DNA of 20,468 nucleotides from an uncultured Clostridia bacterium (GTDB lineage: Bacteria; Bacillota; Clostridia; Oscillospirales; CAG-272), in assembly GCA_904502055.1 (NCBI GenBank), contig CAJGDZ010000012.1, positions 1 through 20,468 on the forward strand, in the 5' to 3' direction. The translations under genes and the position numbers were made by a program. The notes beneath the pieces were generated by a model, which was given only the letters and a program-made list of their open reading frames with translations, was not told where the DNA came from and ran no database searches. Shown piece after piece: positions 1 through 8,320 of this stretch. Numbering within the stretch: the first letter of the stretch is position 1; every line of letters begins with the position of its first letter.

Positions 1-2421
1 ATGCCTGAATATATAGAAAAAGCCGAAAATCTCACCCTGCCCGTGGTCATTCTCGAGGGCACGGTGGCCTTCCCCTCGGTAAAGATCAGCTTTGAGATCT
101 CGGACAAGCGCTCGCTTGCCGCTGCCGAAGCGGCCGCCGACACCAACGCCTTTGTTCTCTTGGTTGCGGCCAAAGAGCTGGGTAACGTTGAGGCCGAGGA
201 GGACGATTTGTACCGTGTGGGCACGGTCGCCAAAATCAAGCAATCCTTAAAAACGCCCGACGGCACGCTTCGCCTTGTAGTGGAGGGCTATTCCCGCGCC
301 TCAGTCATTCAGCTCCGCCGCACTAAGGAATACCTGCTTGCCGATGCGGTCTGCAAGACCGTGATGCTGAAGGACAACGGCGGCGTCAAGGGTGAGGCTC
401 TTGCCCGTGAGGCCATTGCCGCTCTTGAAGAGATCGTGCACTTTTTGCCCGCTGTCTCGCAGGACATTCTGTTGGCCGCCAAGGGCATTGAAAACGCCGG
501 GCTTCTTGCCGATTTCATTGCCTCTCATGTCCTGCTCAAGCATCAGGATAAGCAAATGGTACTGGAATGCTTTGAGCCCTTTGCGCGTCTGGAAACGCTC
601 CTGATGCTTCTGGAAAAGGAAGCGGTGATCCTTCACTGTGAGAGCGACATTCAAAAGCAGGTGCGCGAGCGCCTCAATCGAAACCAGAAGGATTTTTATC
701 TGCGTGAGCAAATCAAGGTCATCCAGGAGGAGCTGGGTGATGACTCGGAGTCCGAGGAAGCGGAATACAAGGAGCGCATCCTTGCGGCAAAGCTTCCCGA
801 TGATGTCCGCGAAAAGCTTTTAAAGGAAAACGGAAAAGCTGCCAAAATGCCCTTCGGCTCGGCTGAGGCTAACGTCATCCGCAATCACATCGACATTTGT
901 CTGGAGCTTCCTTGGAACAAAAGGACCAACGACCGCTCGGACGTGGAAAAGGCAAGAAAGATCCTGGACAGCGACCACGACGGCCTGGAAAAGGTCAAGG
1001 AAAGAATCCTTGAATTTCTCGCGGTAAAGCAGCTGGCCCCCGATCTTAAGAATCAGATTCTTTGTCTGGTCGGCCCTCCCGGTGTGGGTAAGACCTCCAT
1101 CGCATCCTCGATTGCACGCGCCATGAACCGCAAATACGTTCGCGTGTCCCTCGGTGGCGTACGCGACGAGGCAGATATCCGCGGACACAGAAAAACCTAC
1201 ATTGCCTCCCTGCCCGGACGGATCATGACCGCACTCTCGCAGGTGGGCGTAAACAACCCGCTGATCCTTTTGGATGAGATCGACAAGCTGACGCGCGACT
1301 CGCACGGCGACCCCGCCTCGGCACTTCTTGAGGTGCTGGATTCCGAGCAGAACAAAAGCTTCCGCGACCACTTTATCGAATTCCCGTTCGATCTTTCGGA
1401 CTGTCTCTTTATTGCCACGGCAAACTCCTACGAAGGAATTCCGCGTCCGCTTCTTGACCGAATGGAGATCATCGAGCTTAAGATCTACACCAAGCGCGAA
1501 AAGCTGGAGATCGCAAAAAATCACCTGATCCCCAAACAGATGAAGCGTCACGGTCTTACCAAACGCATGCTCAAGATCGACGATTCCGCACTTGTAGAAA
1601 TCATCGATTATTACACGCGCGAGGCCGGTGTGCGTAACCTCGAGCGTGAGATCGCCTCGCTCTGCCGCAAGGCCGCAAAGGCGCTTGTGGAGCAAAAGCG
1701 GAAATCCGTTACGATCACCGCTCAAAACCTTAGCGAATATCTGGGGATTCGCAAGCTATTGCCCGAGCAGATCGCAAAAGAGGACGAGGTGGGCGCGGTC
1801 AACGGGCTTGCTTACACCGAGCTTGGCGGCGAGATGCTCAAGATCGAGGTGGCAGTGCTTGAGGGAACGGGCAAAATTGAGATCACGGGCTCTTTGGGCG
1901 ACGTCATGCAGGAATCGGCAAGAATCGCCGTCAGCCTTGTGCGCTCACTTGCCGATGAATACGACATTCCCTCCGACTTCTACAAGACCAAGGATATACA
2001 TATTCACGCCCCACAGGGCGCAGTCCCCAAGGACGGCCCATCGGCCGGTGTTACTATGACCACGGCGCTTATCAGCGCGCTGACGGGAAGACCCGTTCGC
2101 CGCGACGTAGCCATGACCGGTGAGATCTCGCTTCGCGGTAACGTGCTTGCCATCGGCGGACTCAAGGAAAAGACTATGGCCGCTTATACGGCAGGCGTGA
2201 AAAAGGTGTTGATCCCTGCAGAAAATCTGCGAGACCTTGAGGAGATCGATCCGCTGGCGCGTGAAAACCTCATCTTTGTCCCCTGCGAAAAGATTGGGGA
2301 CGTGCTTGCGCAGGCGCTTGTTCCCGAACGGCAGGTGGGAAAGAGCGAACGGCTCTCGGCCGAAAAGCTGCCGCAGATCGGCGCCGAGATCCACACAAAC
2401 AACGTAAGCGCCAACGTTTGA
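1..2421 (+). CDS. lon: ATP-dependent Lon protease (LonA)
   Basis: Lon is a cytosolic AAA+ serine protease that unfolds and degrades damaged and regulatory proteins. The 806-residue product has the LonA order: an N-terminal substrate-binding domain (about 10-210), a helical linker, an AAA+ module and a C-terminal protease domain. Walker A is GPPGVGKT at 358-365, and Walker B is LILLDE with D425 and E426. The protease dyad is Ser681 in PKDGPSAG and Lys722 in GGLKEK. The length is normal for LonA, and the N-terminus reaches the conserved LPVVIL...FP segment, so the ATG at base 1 is a plausible true start. Its ribosome binding site lies outside the window. engB follows after 24 bases, a pairing also common in Bacillus (lonA-ysxC). 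The identification is secure. Confidence 0.97.
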   Translation: MPEYIEKAENLTLPVVILEGTVAFPSVKISFEISDKRSLAAAEAAADTNAFVLLVAAKELGNVEAEEDDLYRVGTVAKIKQSLKTPDGTLRLVVEGYSRASVIQLRRTKEYLLADAVCKTVMLKDNGGVKGEALAREAIAALEEIVHFLPAVSQDILLAAKGIENAGLLADFIASHVLLKHQDKQMVLECFEPFARLETLLMLLEKEAVILHCESDIQKQVRERLNRNQKDFYLREQIKVIQEELGDDSESEEAEYKERILAAKLPDDVREKLLKENGKAAKMPFGSAEANVIRNHIDICLELPWNKRTNDRSDVEKARKILDSDHDGLEKVKERILEFLAVKQLAPDLKNQILCLVGPPGVGKTSIASSIARAMNRKYVRVSLGGVRDEADIRGHRKTYIASLPGRIMTALSQVGVNNPLILLDEIDKLTRDSHGDPASALLEVLDSEQNKSFRDHFIEFPFDLSDCLFIATANSYEGIPRPLLDRMEIIELKIYTKREKLEIAKNHLIPKQMKRHGLTKRMLKIDDSALVEIIDYYTREAGVRNLEREIASLCRKAAKALVEQKRKSVTITAQNLSEYLGIRKLLPEQIAKEDEVGAVNGLAYTELGGEMLKIEVAVLEGTGKIEITGSLGDVMQESARIAVSLVRSLADEYDIPSDFYKTKDIHIHAPQGAVPKDGPSAGVTMTTALISALTGRPVRRDVAMTGEISLRGNVLAIGGLKEKTMAAYTAGVKKVLIPAENLRDLEEIDPLARENLIFVPCEKIGDVLAQALVPERQVGKSERLSAEKLPQIGAEIHTNNVSANV

Positions 2422-2445
2422 TAAGATAAGAAAGGAAGACAGGCT

Positions 2446-3054
2446 ATGTCTCTGAATTTGCAAAAAACCAATCTTCGTATCAGTGCGGGCTTGCCTCGCC
2501 AATTCCCGACCGACGCCATCCCTCAGGTGGCCTTCTCCGGTCGCTCCAACGTTGGAAAAAGCTCGCTGATCAATACCCTTCTGGGAAGAAAGAGCCTGGC
2601 CAGAGTCAGCTCTGCCCCCGGCAAGACCATTACCGTCAATTTTTATGACATTGATCAAAAGCTGTTTTTTGTCGACCTCCCCGGCTATGGCTTTGCCAAG
2701 CGCACGCTGGAAGATAAAAAAGTGTGGTCGGCACTCACCGACGGCTATTTTACCGCCAACCCCAACATCGACCTGTTGAAGCTTGTACTTCAGCTGGTGG
2801 ACAGCCGCATCGGTCCGACAAAGGATGACGAGATGATGCTGGATTTCCTTAACCAGAGCGGGATCCCGTATATCGTAATTGCCACCAAATGCGACAAGCT
2901 CAATGCTACCGAGCGTAAAAAAAGCGAGGAGCTTCTCGCCTCGCACCCCCTCATTGCCGAGGGCACGCCCATCCTCTTCTTCTCCTCGCTGAAAAATACA
3001 GGAAAGCAAGAGGTGTGGAGGGAGATCTCCGCCGCTACCGATATTAAACTGTAA
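2446..3054 (+). CDS. engB: Ribosome biogenesis GTPase EngB/YsxC
   Basis: EngB is a small essential GTPase that helps late assembly of the large ribosomal subunit. The 202-residue protein is one circularly ordinary GTPase domain with all motifs visible: G1 GRSNVGKSS at 32-40 (Lys38), the G2 threonine region around 61-63, G3 DLPGYG from 77, G4 TKCD at 147-150, and G5 SSL near 180. The length matches the family (about 195-210 residues). An AAAGGAAG-type ribosome binding site lies upstream of the ATG. The gene sits 24 bases after lon and 10 bases before the M50 protease gene, so co-transcription with lon is likely. No key residue is missing. Confidence 0.97.
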   Translation: MSLNLQKTNLRISAGLPRQFPTDAIPQVAFSGRSNVGKSSLINTLLGRKSLARVSSAPGKTITVNFYDIDQKLFFVDLPGYGFAKRTLEDKKVWSALTDGYFTANPNIDLLKLVLQLVDSRIGPTKDDEMMLDFLNQSGIPYIVIATKCDKLNATERKKSEELLASHPLIAEGTPILFFSSLKNTGKQEVWREISAATDIKL

Positions 3055-3064
3055 CGAGGTTATT

Positions 3065-3820
3065 ATGTTCGATAGAAGTACCCTTATTTCCTACGTTTTG
3101 ATTTTACCCGTTATTCTGCTTGCACTCTCGATCCACGAGACCGCGCACGGATACGTGGCATCCAAGCTGGGCGATCCCACGGCCAAAAGCCTCGGACGCC
3201 TTACGCTGAATCCGCTTCAGCACATTGACGTTTTCGGCTTTCTTTGTATGCTCTTCTTTCATTTCGGTTGGGCAAAGCCGGTTCCGGTAAACGCCAGATA
3301 TTTCAAAAAGCCGAGGCGCGATATGGCCCTCACAAGCGCGGCGGGTCCCGCGGCAAACATTCTTCTTGCTCTTGTTTTTGCCGCCCTTCTTCGCCTGGAG
3401 ATCCTCCTTGTGGATTCCTTCTTCTCGGCGGATCTGCTTGCCGTGCTTTCGGGTGCTCAGACCGGCACCGCCTTCAATATGTTGACGGTATTGAATTATA
3501 TTCTGTATATGGGCGTGCTTCTCAATATCAGCCTTGCCATCTTCAATCTCATTCCCATTCCGCCGTTTGACGGCTCACGCGTAGCCTACGTTCTTCTGCC
3601 GCAAAAGCTTTATTTCCACGTAATGAGATATGAGCAGATCATTATGATCGTGATTTTACTTCTCTTTTGGTGCGTTCCGTTTTTCTCCGAGCTTATCAGC
3701 ACGGCAACGGGAGGGCTTGCCAATCTTGTTTTGTGGATTTTCGGTCTGAATTATAAGACCCTTGCCGGCCAGGAAATGAACATTATGATCGCGCATTTAT
3801 TCCAATCGCTTTTTGCATAA
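3065..3820 (+). CDS. Site-2 protease family (M50) membrane metalloprotease
   Basis: The product is a 251-residue polytopic membrane protein of the M50 intramembrane protease family, which cleaves membrane-embedded substrates. The zinc motif HETAH lies at 24-28 inside the first hydrophobic helix (glutamate at 25). The third ligand is Asp169 in the conserved IPIPPFDGSR segment. Several further hydrophobic helices follow, including a long one near 195-215. This is the compact, PDZ-less subfamily often annotated as a rhomboid-like or S2P-like peptidase and frequently found next to scpA in Clostridia. The substrate is unknown. Its place between engB and scpA, in a run with gerW and dacF, is compatible with a cell-envelope or sporulation role, but that is inference. 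The start has an AACGAGG ribosome binding site. Confidence 0.9.
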   Translation: MFDRSTLISYVLILPVILLALSIHETAHGYVASKLGDPTAKSLGRLTLNPLQHIDVFGFLCMLFFHFGWAKPVPVNARYFKKPRRDMALTSAAGPAANILLALVFAALLRLEILLVDSFFSADLLAVLSGAQTGTAFNMLTVLNYILYMGVLLNISLAIFNLIPIPPFDGSRVAYVLLPQKLYFHVMRYEQIIMIVILLLFWCVPFFSELISTATGGLANLVLWIFGLNYKTLAGQEMNIMIAHLFQSLFA

Positions 3821-3841
3821 AAACAACGAAAGAGGGGTCGT

Positions 3842-4648
3842 ATGGAAGCTCTCACCTATCGACTGGATCAATTTGAAGGACCGCTGGACCTTTTGCTGTC
3901 CCTCATACACAAAAACAAAGTAAATATTGAAGATATCCCCATCGCTCTCATTTGCGACCAGTATATGGAGTTTGTAAACGAGGCGCAGAATATGGATATG
4001 GACGTTGCCGCGGAGTTCATCGTTATGGCAAGTGAGCTGATGCTCATCAAGAGCAAGATGCTCTTGCCGCGTGACGAGGAGACCGAGGAGGACCCCAGAA
4101 AACAGCTCGTGGATGCCCTTCTCAAATACCAGCAGGCCAAAGCCGCCATGCTGGTGCTTACTCCGCGATACGCCGCCTTTGGCGGACGTATGGCGAAGGA
4201 TACCGACGAGATCTCGGTGGACAAAACCTTTGTGCACGATCAGGAGCTTGAGGAGCTTTGTCTGGCCGTCAGGCGCATTCTTACCTACAACGCTGCCGCA
4301 GAACGCGCCAAAAGCAAGGAGCCGTTCACACCGATGATCAGCAAGCCCATCGTGCCCGTTGAGGTAAAGATCGTGGGCATTCTCGACCACATTCAACGAA
4401 AGAAAAGTGCGTCGCTGGGCGAGCTTTTGGAGGATTCGATCTCCCTTCCGGATATGATCGCCATCTTCATCGGTGTTCTGGAGTTGATTAAAGTCAACCG
4501 CATCACCATTGTGGAGGACGATACCAAAACCGATACCCTTGAGGGCATCGATACACACTTTGTCATCAACGAAAATTACGTGGAGCCCGAGGAGGACACC
4601 ACCATAGCGGAGGAACAACATGACGGACAAGCCGATGGAACAAATTAA
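3842..4648 (+). CDS. scpA: Segregation and condensation protein A (kleisin)
   Basis: ScpA is the kleisin subunit that bridges the SMC ATPase heads and recruits ScpB to compact and segregate the chromosome. The 268-residue product begins with the hallmark FEGPLDLLLSLI segment (around 12-23), followed by the conserved AAEFIVMASELMLIKSKMLLP helix that contacts the SMC neck. A variable acidic middle and a C-terminal winged-helix region (about 180-245) follow. A GAGGGG ribosome binding site precedes the ATG. The 3' end overlaps scpB by 29 bases, the translationally coupled arrangement typical of this pair. The smc gene is not in the window. Confidence 0.96.
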   Translation: MEALTYRLDQFEGPLDLLLSLIHKNKVNIEDIPIALICDQYMEFVNEAQNMDMDVAAEFIVMASELMLIKSKMLLPRDEETEEDPRKQLVDALLKYQQAKAAMLVLTPRYAAFGGRMAKDTDEISVDKTFVHDQELEELCLAVRRILTYNAAAERAKSKEPFTPMISKPIVPVEVKIVGILDHIQRKKSASLGELLEDSISLPDMIAIFIGVLELIKVNRITIVEDDTKTDTLEGIDTHFVINENYVEPEEDTTIAEEQHDGQADGTN

Positions 4649-5273
4649 AAACCTGGAGGCCGCCATTGAGGCCATACTCTATGCGGCAGGACATCCCATT
4701 ACCTATCAAAAGCTGTCCGACGTGCTGGGGCTTACCGTGCGTGACATCAAAAAGATGACCGAGCATATGGCGGAAAGCTACAACAAGGAGAGCGCGGGCA
4801 GAGGCATTATGCTTCTTTGCTTTGACGACTCCTGTCAGCTTTGCACCAAGGAGATCTTTGCCCCCTACATTCGCGAGGCACTTGACATCCGCCGCGGCGG
4901 CAATCTCTCGGCTTCCTCGATGGAGGTGCTGGCTATCGTTGCGTACAATCAGCCGGTCACCCGTACCTATATCGACACCATCCGCGGTGTGGACAGCAAC
5001 TACTCGGTCAATTCGCTGATCGACAAGGAGCTGATCGGTGCAGTGGGACGTCTGGACGCACCCGGTCGCCCGACGCTCTACGGCACGACCGAAAAATTCC
5101 TGCGCGTATTCGGTCTTTCGTCGGTCAAGGAGCTTCCCGAAACCGAGCTGATGACGATGAACGTCAACGCCGAGGGTGAGGTTGACACCAGTCAGATGAC
5201 CATGGAGATCCCCAACTCAAGCGTAATTGAACCGCAAGCGACCGAGGAAAACGCAGACAACGAGGCCGATTAA
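4620..5273 (+). CDS. scpB: Segregation and condensation protein B
   Basis: ScpB is a dimeric double winged-helix protein that binds ScpA in the SMC-ScpAB condensin. The 217-residue product shows the ScpB core: an N-terminal AIEAILYAAGHPI segment, then a central stretch with SMEVLAIVAYNQPVTR, the IRGVDS motif and the GRLDAPGRPTLYGTT motif. Residues after about 180 form an acidic, poorly conserved tail. A GGAGG site 6 bases upstream supports the ATG at 4620, inside the end of scpA. An internal Met six codons in is possible but less well placed for that site. The gene is co-transcribed with scpA. Confidence 0.96.
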   Translation: MTDKPMEQIKNLEAAIEAILYAAGHPITYQKLSDVLGLTVRDIKKMTEHMAESYNKESAGRGIMLLCFDDSCQLCTKEIFAPYIREALDIRRGGNLSASSMEVLAIVAYNQPVTRTYIDTIRGVDSNYSVNSLIDKELIGAVGRLDAPGRPTLYGTTEKFLRVFGLSSVKELPETELMTMNVNAEGEVDTSQMTMEIPNSSVIEPQATEENADNEAD

Positions 5274-5322
5274 AATCGCTCTGCACGGGCAATAATCGGG
5301 AGTAACCGAAAGGAGGACGAAA

Positions 5323-5922
5323 ATGATTTTTCTTTGGATTTTTATCGGGATCCTGATTTTCCTGTTCCTTCTTTCCCTGCTCTCGGCAAGCCTTGTTTTG
5401 GAATACCGCGAGGACGTTAGCCTCACGCTTTCGGTTTTGTTTTTCAAGTACTCCCTGCTCCCTGCCAAGAAGAAAAAAACACGGCTTCTGAAGAAAAAAG
5501 AAAAACAAAAGAAAAAGCAAACATCGAAGGAAAGCCCCCAAAAGGAGAAAGCACCCAAAAAAGGAATCCTTGAAAAGCTGGACTTTCTCCGCGAGCTACT
5601 TACCGCCTTGCTTGAAAAAACGCTGGGGCATCTGCGCATTCGCACCGCGCGCATTCGCATACGGGTAGCTACGGGCGACGCGGCAAGCACCGCCGTGCTC
5701 TTTGGAGCGGTAAACGGCGGCGTGGCCCTTCTGCTGGAAACACTGGACGCGTTCGGAAAGCTCAAGGTCACCCGTCGCGATAAGATCGAGGTGATCCCCG
5801 ACTATCTTGCCACCGAAACCGCAGTCGATATTCGTCTTCTCTTTTCGCTTCGTGTGTGGCAGATCCTCGACATTCTTTTGAAAGCATTTTTGGCTTATAT
5901 AAAAATCAAAAACAAAAAGTAA
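5323..5922 (+). CDS. DUF2953-like membrane-anchored protein
   Basis: This is a 199-residue protein of unknown function. It opens with one hydrophobic helix (about 2-24), followed by a short beta-like stretch and then a very basic, lysine-rich linker (about 46-84). The C-terminal half contains a RIRTARIRIRVATGDAAST segment with the VxxGxGDAAxTA-like pattern of DUF2953 proteins. Position supports this: DUF2953 genes commonly sit between scpB and ytfJ/gerW in Clostridia, and gerW is the next gene. An AAAGGAGG site lies 6 bases before the ATG. The mature part may lie outside the membrane or on its cytoplasmic face; the sequence does not settle the topology. The family call is moderately sure and the function is unknown. 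Confidence 0.75.
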   Translation: MIFLWIFIGILIFLFLLSLLSASLVLEYREDVSLTLSVLFFKYSLLPAKKKKTRLLKKKEKQKKKQTSKESPQKEKAPKKGILEKLDFLRELLTALLEKTLGHLRIRTARIRIRVATGDAASTAVLFGAVNGGVALLLETLDAFGKLKVTRRDKIEVIPDYLATETAVDIRLLFSLRVWQILDILLKAFLAYIKIKNKK

Positions 5923-5949
5923 AGTCATAAAAAGAAAGGATATTTCATT

Positions 5950-6396
5950 ATGGCAAACGAAAACAAATTGGAAGAAATCATCCGCGCATCTTTGGAAAAC
6001 ATCCGCTCGATGATCGATGCGGAAACCGTGATCGGTGAGCCCATCGCTACCGAATCCGGCACAACCATCATTCCGGTCTCCAAGGTATCGGTCGGCTTTG
6101 CTACGGGCGGTCTTGACTATGACGGCAAGAGCACCTCGGCAGGACGTCCGCAAAACTTCGGCGCGGGCGGCGGAACCGGTCTTTCCATCCAGCCCGTCGG
6201 ATTCCTTGTAGTCAAGAAGGACGGCAACATTGAAATGATCAACATCGGTCAGCCCTATCCCACAGATCCCATCGAGCAGATCGCAAGCATTATCGAGCGC
6301 TCGCCTGAGATCATCGGACGCTTGAAGGCTGTCTTTAAAAAGGAAAAGCCCGAGACCGAGACGGAAGCGCCTTTAGCAGAGGCAGACGCCGAATAA
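5950..6396 (+). CDS. gerW: GerW family sporulation protein (YtfJ)
   Basis: GerW/YtfJ is a small protein found across endospore formers and needed in Bacillus for normal spore germination. The 148-residue product carries the family signature: an N-terminal EEIIRASLENIRSMID helix, a TTIIPVSKVSVGFATGG strand region, a glycine-rich FGAGGGTG loop near 75-80, and the PVGFLVV...GNIEMINIG core. The acidic tail after about 130 is variable. An AAAGGA ribosome binding site lies 9 bases before the ATG. Its location between the DUF2953 gene and a dacF-type gene repeats a common clostridial order, and it is the best evidence in the window that the organism forms spores. Confidence 0.94.
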   Translation: MANENKLEEIIRASLENIRSMIDAETVIGEPIATESGTTIIPVSKVSVGFATGGLDYDGKSTSAGRPQNFGAGGGTGLSIQPVGFLVVKKDGNIEMINIGQPYPTDPIEQIASIIERSPEIIGRLKAVFKKEKPETETEAPLAEADAE

Positions 6397-6447
6397 TACC
6401 GCATATCGGGACACAGGCAAGCATACATTCTATTAATGAATGTTTGT

Positions 6448-6454
6448 GAGGTTG
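6448..6454 (+). promoter_or_regulatory. Ribosome binding site deciding the dacF start
   Basis: GAGGTTG ends 9 bases before the ATG at 6464. It selects that codon over an in-frame ATG at 6440, which has no comparable site and would add eight residues before an otherwise clean signal peptide. Confidence 0.6.
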
Positions 6455-6463
6455 AATGAATCC

Positions 6464-7579
6464 ATGAAACGTTTGCTTGTCTGCTTCCTTGCACTTGCCC
6501 TTCTCTTGTCTTTTGTCTTACCTTGCTCGGCAGAAAGCGTGTCCGTATCCGCCAAAAGTGCGATACTGATGGACGCTTCTACCGGTCAAGTGCTTTACCA
6601 AAAGAACGCGTTTGTTCGTCTGCCTATGGCTTCGACAACCAAGATCATGACCGCGATCGTTGCGCTTGAAACGTGTAGCCTTGAAACGGAGATCGAGGTT
6701 GCGCCAAAGGCCACGGGCATCGAAGGCTCCTCCATCTATTTGTATCCGAATGAGCGGATCACGATGGAGTCCCTTCTTTACGCACTTCTTCTGGAATCAG
6801 CAAACGATGCGGCCACCGCCATTGCCATTGCGGTAGCGGGCTCGGTCGAGGCCTTTGCTGCGGAAATGAACAAAAAGGCGGCGGAGCTTGGTCTTTGCAA
6901 CACGCATTTTGAAAACCCGCACGGACTGGACGGCAAAGAGCACCATACCACCGCCTATGACCTGGCAAAACTGACAGCCTATGCCCTTTCCAACTCGGCT
7001 TTTGCTAAAATCTGCTCGACCTACAAGAAAAGCATTCCCTTAAACGGTAACGAGGGGATGCGCATGCTGGTCAACCACAATAAGATGCTTCATTTATACA
7101 AGGGCGCAATCGGAGTCAAGACCGGCTTCACCAAGAAAAGCGGACGCTGTCTTGTCAGTGCCGCAGAGCGCGAAGGCTTAAGGCTGATTGCCGTTACCCT
7201 GAATGCACCGAACGATTGGCAGGATCACACCGATCTTTTGGATTTCGGCTTTTCCCGCTACACGCGTGTGGTCTGCGCAGAAAAGCAAAAGTACGAGGTA
7301 GCCCTTCCCGTAGTCGGCGGCACGGTGCAGACGCTTACGGCGGTCAATGCCGAGGAGTTGGCGGCAACACTCGGAAAGGAGCACGGCGAGATCACCTGTC
7401 TTGTCGAGGCGCCCCACTTTCTGTATGCACCGATCCGTAAGGGAGATGCGGTGGGACGCTTGACCTTTTTCTGTGGAAAAAAGGAGATTGCCTCGTGTGA
7501 TCTGATGGCAAGTGCGGACGTTCCACGTGCTTTGCGCGACGGATTTTTTGCGCGTGTTTTTTCATTTTTCAAAAAATAA
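6464..7579 (+). CDS. dacF: D-alanyl-D-alanine carboxypeptidase (DacF type)
   Basis: This is a penicillin-binding protein of family S11 that trims the terminal D-Ala from peptidoglycan stem peptides outside the membrane. The 371-residue product starts with a signal peptide (MKRLL, then a hydrophobic stretch to about residue 23). All three active-site motifs are present: STTK at 57-60 (nucleophile Ser57), SAN at 112-114 and KTG at 219-221. A beta-rich PBP5-like C-terminal domain (about 260-350) and a short Phe/Lys-rich end follow, as in membrane-associated family members. The start is moved 24 bases downstream of the longest ORF because of the ribosome binding site and the signal peptide. Placement after gerW suggests a DacF-like sporulation role, but a vegetative DacA role cannot be excluded. 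Confidence 0.92.
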   Translation: MKRLLVCFLALALLLSFVLPCSAESVSVSAKSAILMDASTGQVLYQKNAFVRLPMASTTKIMTAIVALETCSLETEIEVAPKATGIEGSSIYLYPNERITMESLLYALLLESANDAATAIAIAVAGSVEAFAAEMNKKAAELGLCNTHFENPHGLDGKEHHTTAYDLAKLTAYALSNSAFAKICSTYKKSIPLNGNEGMRMLVNHNKMLHLYKGAIGVKTGFTKKSGRCLVSAAEREGLRLIAVTLNAPNDWQDHTDLLDFGFSRYTRVVCAEKQKYEVALPVVGGTVQTLTAVNAEELAATLGKEHGEITCLVEAPHFLYAPIRKGDAVGRLTFFCGKKEIASCDLMASADVPRALRDGFFARVFSFFKK

Positions 7580-7588
7580 AAGGATATT

Positions 7589-8317
7589 ATGGAACCTATC
7601 AGACTTCAAAAGTTTTTCACCGATTGTGACATTCTCTCGCGGCGCGCCGCCGAGGAGGAGATCAAAAGCGGAAAGGTACTTGTCAACGGCGTTCGCGCTG
7701 AGCTGGGACAAAAGATCGATCCCGAAACCGACATTGTGGAATACAAGGGAAAGGTGATCGAGCCTCCCAAGAAAACAATATACAAATATGTAATGCTTAA
7801 CAAGCCGCGCGGCTATCTCTCAACCGTCACCGATGACAGAGGGCGTGCCTGCGTGACGGAGCTGGTAAAGGATGCGGGTGCGAGGCTCTACCCCGTCGGA
7901 CGGTTGGACATGGACTCCGAGGGCCTGTTGCTTTTGACCAACGACGGAGCGCTGACCTACAAGCTCACCCATCCCAAGCACGACATTCCCAAGATCTATC
8001 ACGTCAAGATCGAAGGCAAGGTGAGCGCCGATCAGCTTCGTGCGCTGGCCTCCCCAATGGTGATCGACGGCTATAAGATCCTGCCGGTAAAAACCGAGAC
8101 CGTGACCGCCAAAAACGAATACACGGTACTCCGAATGACATTATTCGAAGGGCGCAACCGCCAGATCCGCAAGATGTGCGAGACACAAGGGCTTAACATC
8201 ATACGCCTTTGCCGCGTGGCGATCGGCGAGCTTGAGCTTGGAAATTTAGCGCCCGGAAAATGGCGCTATCTCACCAAAAGTCAAGTGGAATATCTCAAAA
8301 AAGGAAAAGGAAAATAA
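7589..8317 (+). CDS. rluB: rRNA pseudouridine synthase, RluB/RsuA family
   Basis: The enzyme isomerises uridine to pseudouridine in rRNA. Members of this group act on 23S helix 89 (RluB) or on 16S rRNA (RsuA). The 242-residue protein has an N-terminal S4 RNA-binding domain (about 1-60) and a catalytic domain with PVGRLDMDSEGLLLLTNDG, where Asp107 is the catalytic aspartate. The C-terminal EGRNRQIRKMCE motif is also present. The length fits the RluB/RsuA group. The gene starts 9 bases after dacF and is followed within 3 bases by the next gene, so it belongs to the same transcription unit. RluB is favoured over RsuA because of the usual clostridial neighbourhood. Confidence 0.93.
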   Translation: MEPIRLQKFFTDCDILSRRAAEEEIKSGKVLVNGVRAELGQKIDPETDIVEYKGKVIEPPKKTIYKYVMLNKPRGYLSTVTDDRGRACVTELVKDAGARLYPVGRLDMDSEGLLLLTNDGALTYKLTHPKHDIPKIYHVKIEGKVSADQLRALASPMVIDGYKILPVKTETVTAKNEYTVLRMTLFEGRNRQIRKMCETQGLNIIRLCRVAIGELELGNLAPGKWRYLTKSQVEYLKKGKGK

Positions 8318-8320
8318 AAA

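Noticed and set aside
820..1725. 301-codon open frame antisense to lon
   Set aside because: It lies wholly inside lon, has no family motif and no ribosome binding site of note. It is a by-product of codon bias in lon.
1945..3009. 354-codon open frame antisense to the lon end and engB
   Set aside because: It spans two well-supported genes on the other strand and its product has no recognisable domain.
3797..4675. 292-codon open frame antisense to scpA
   Set aside because: It mirrors scpA almost exactly and the product is not protein-like in domain content.
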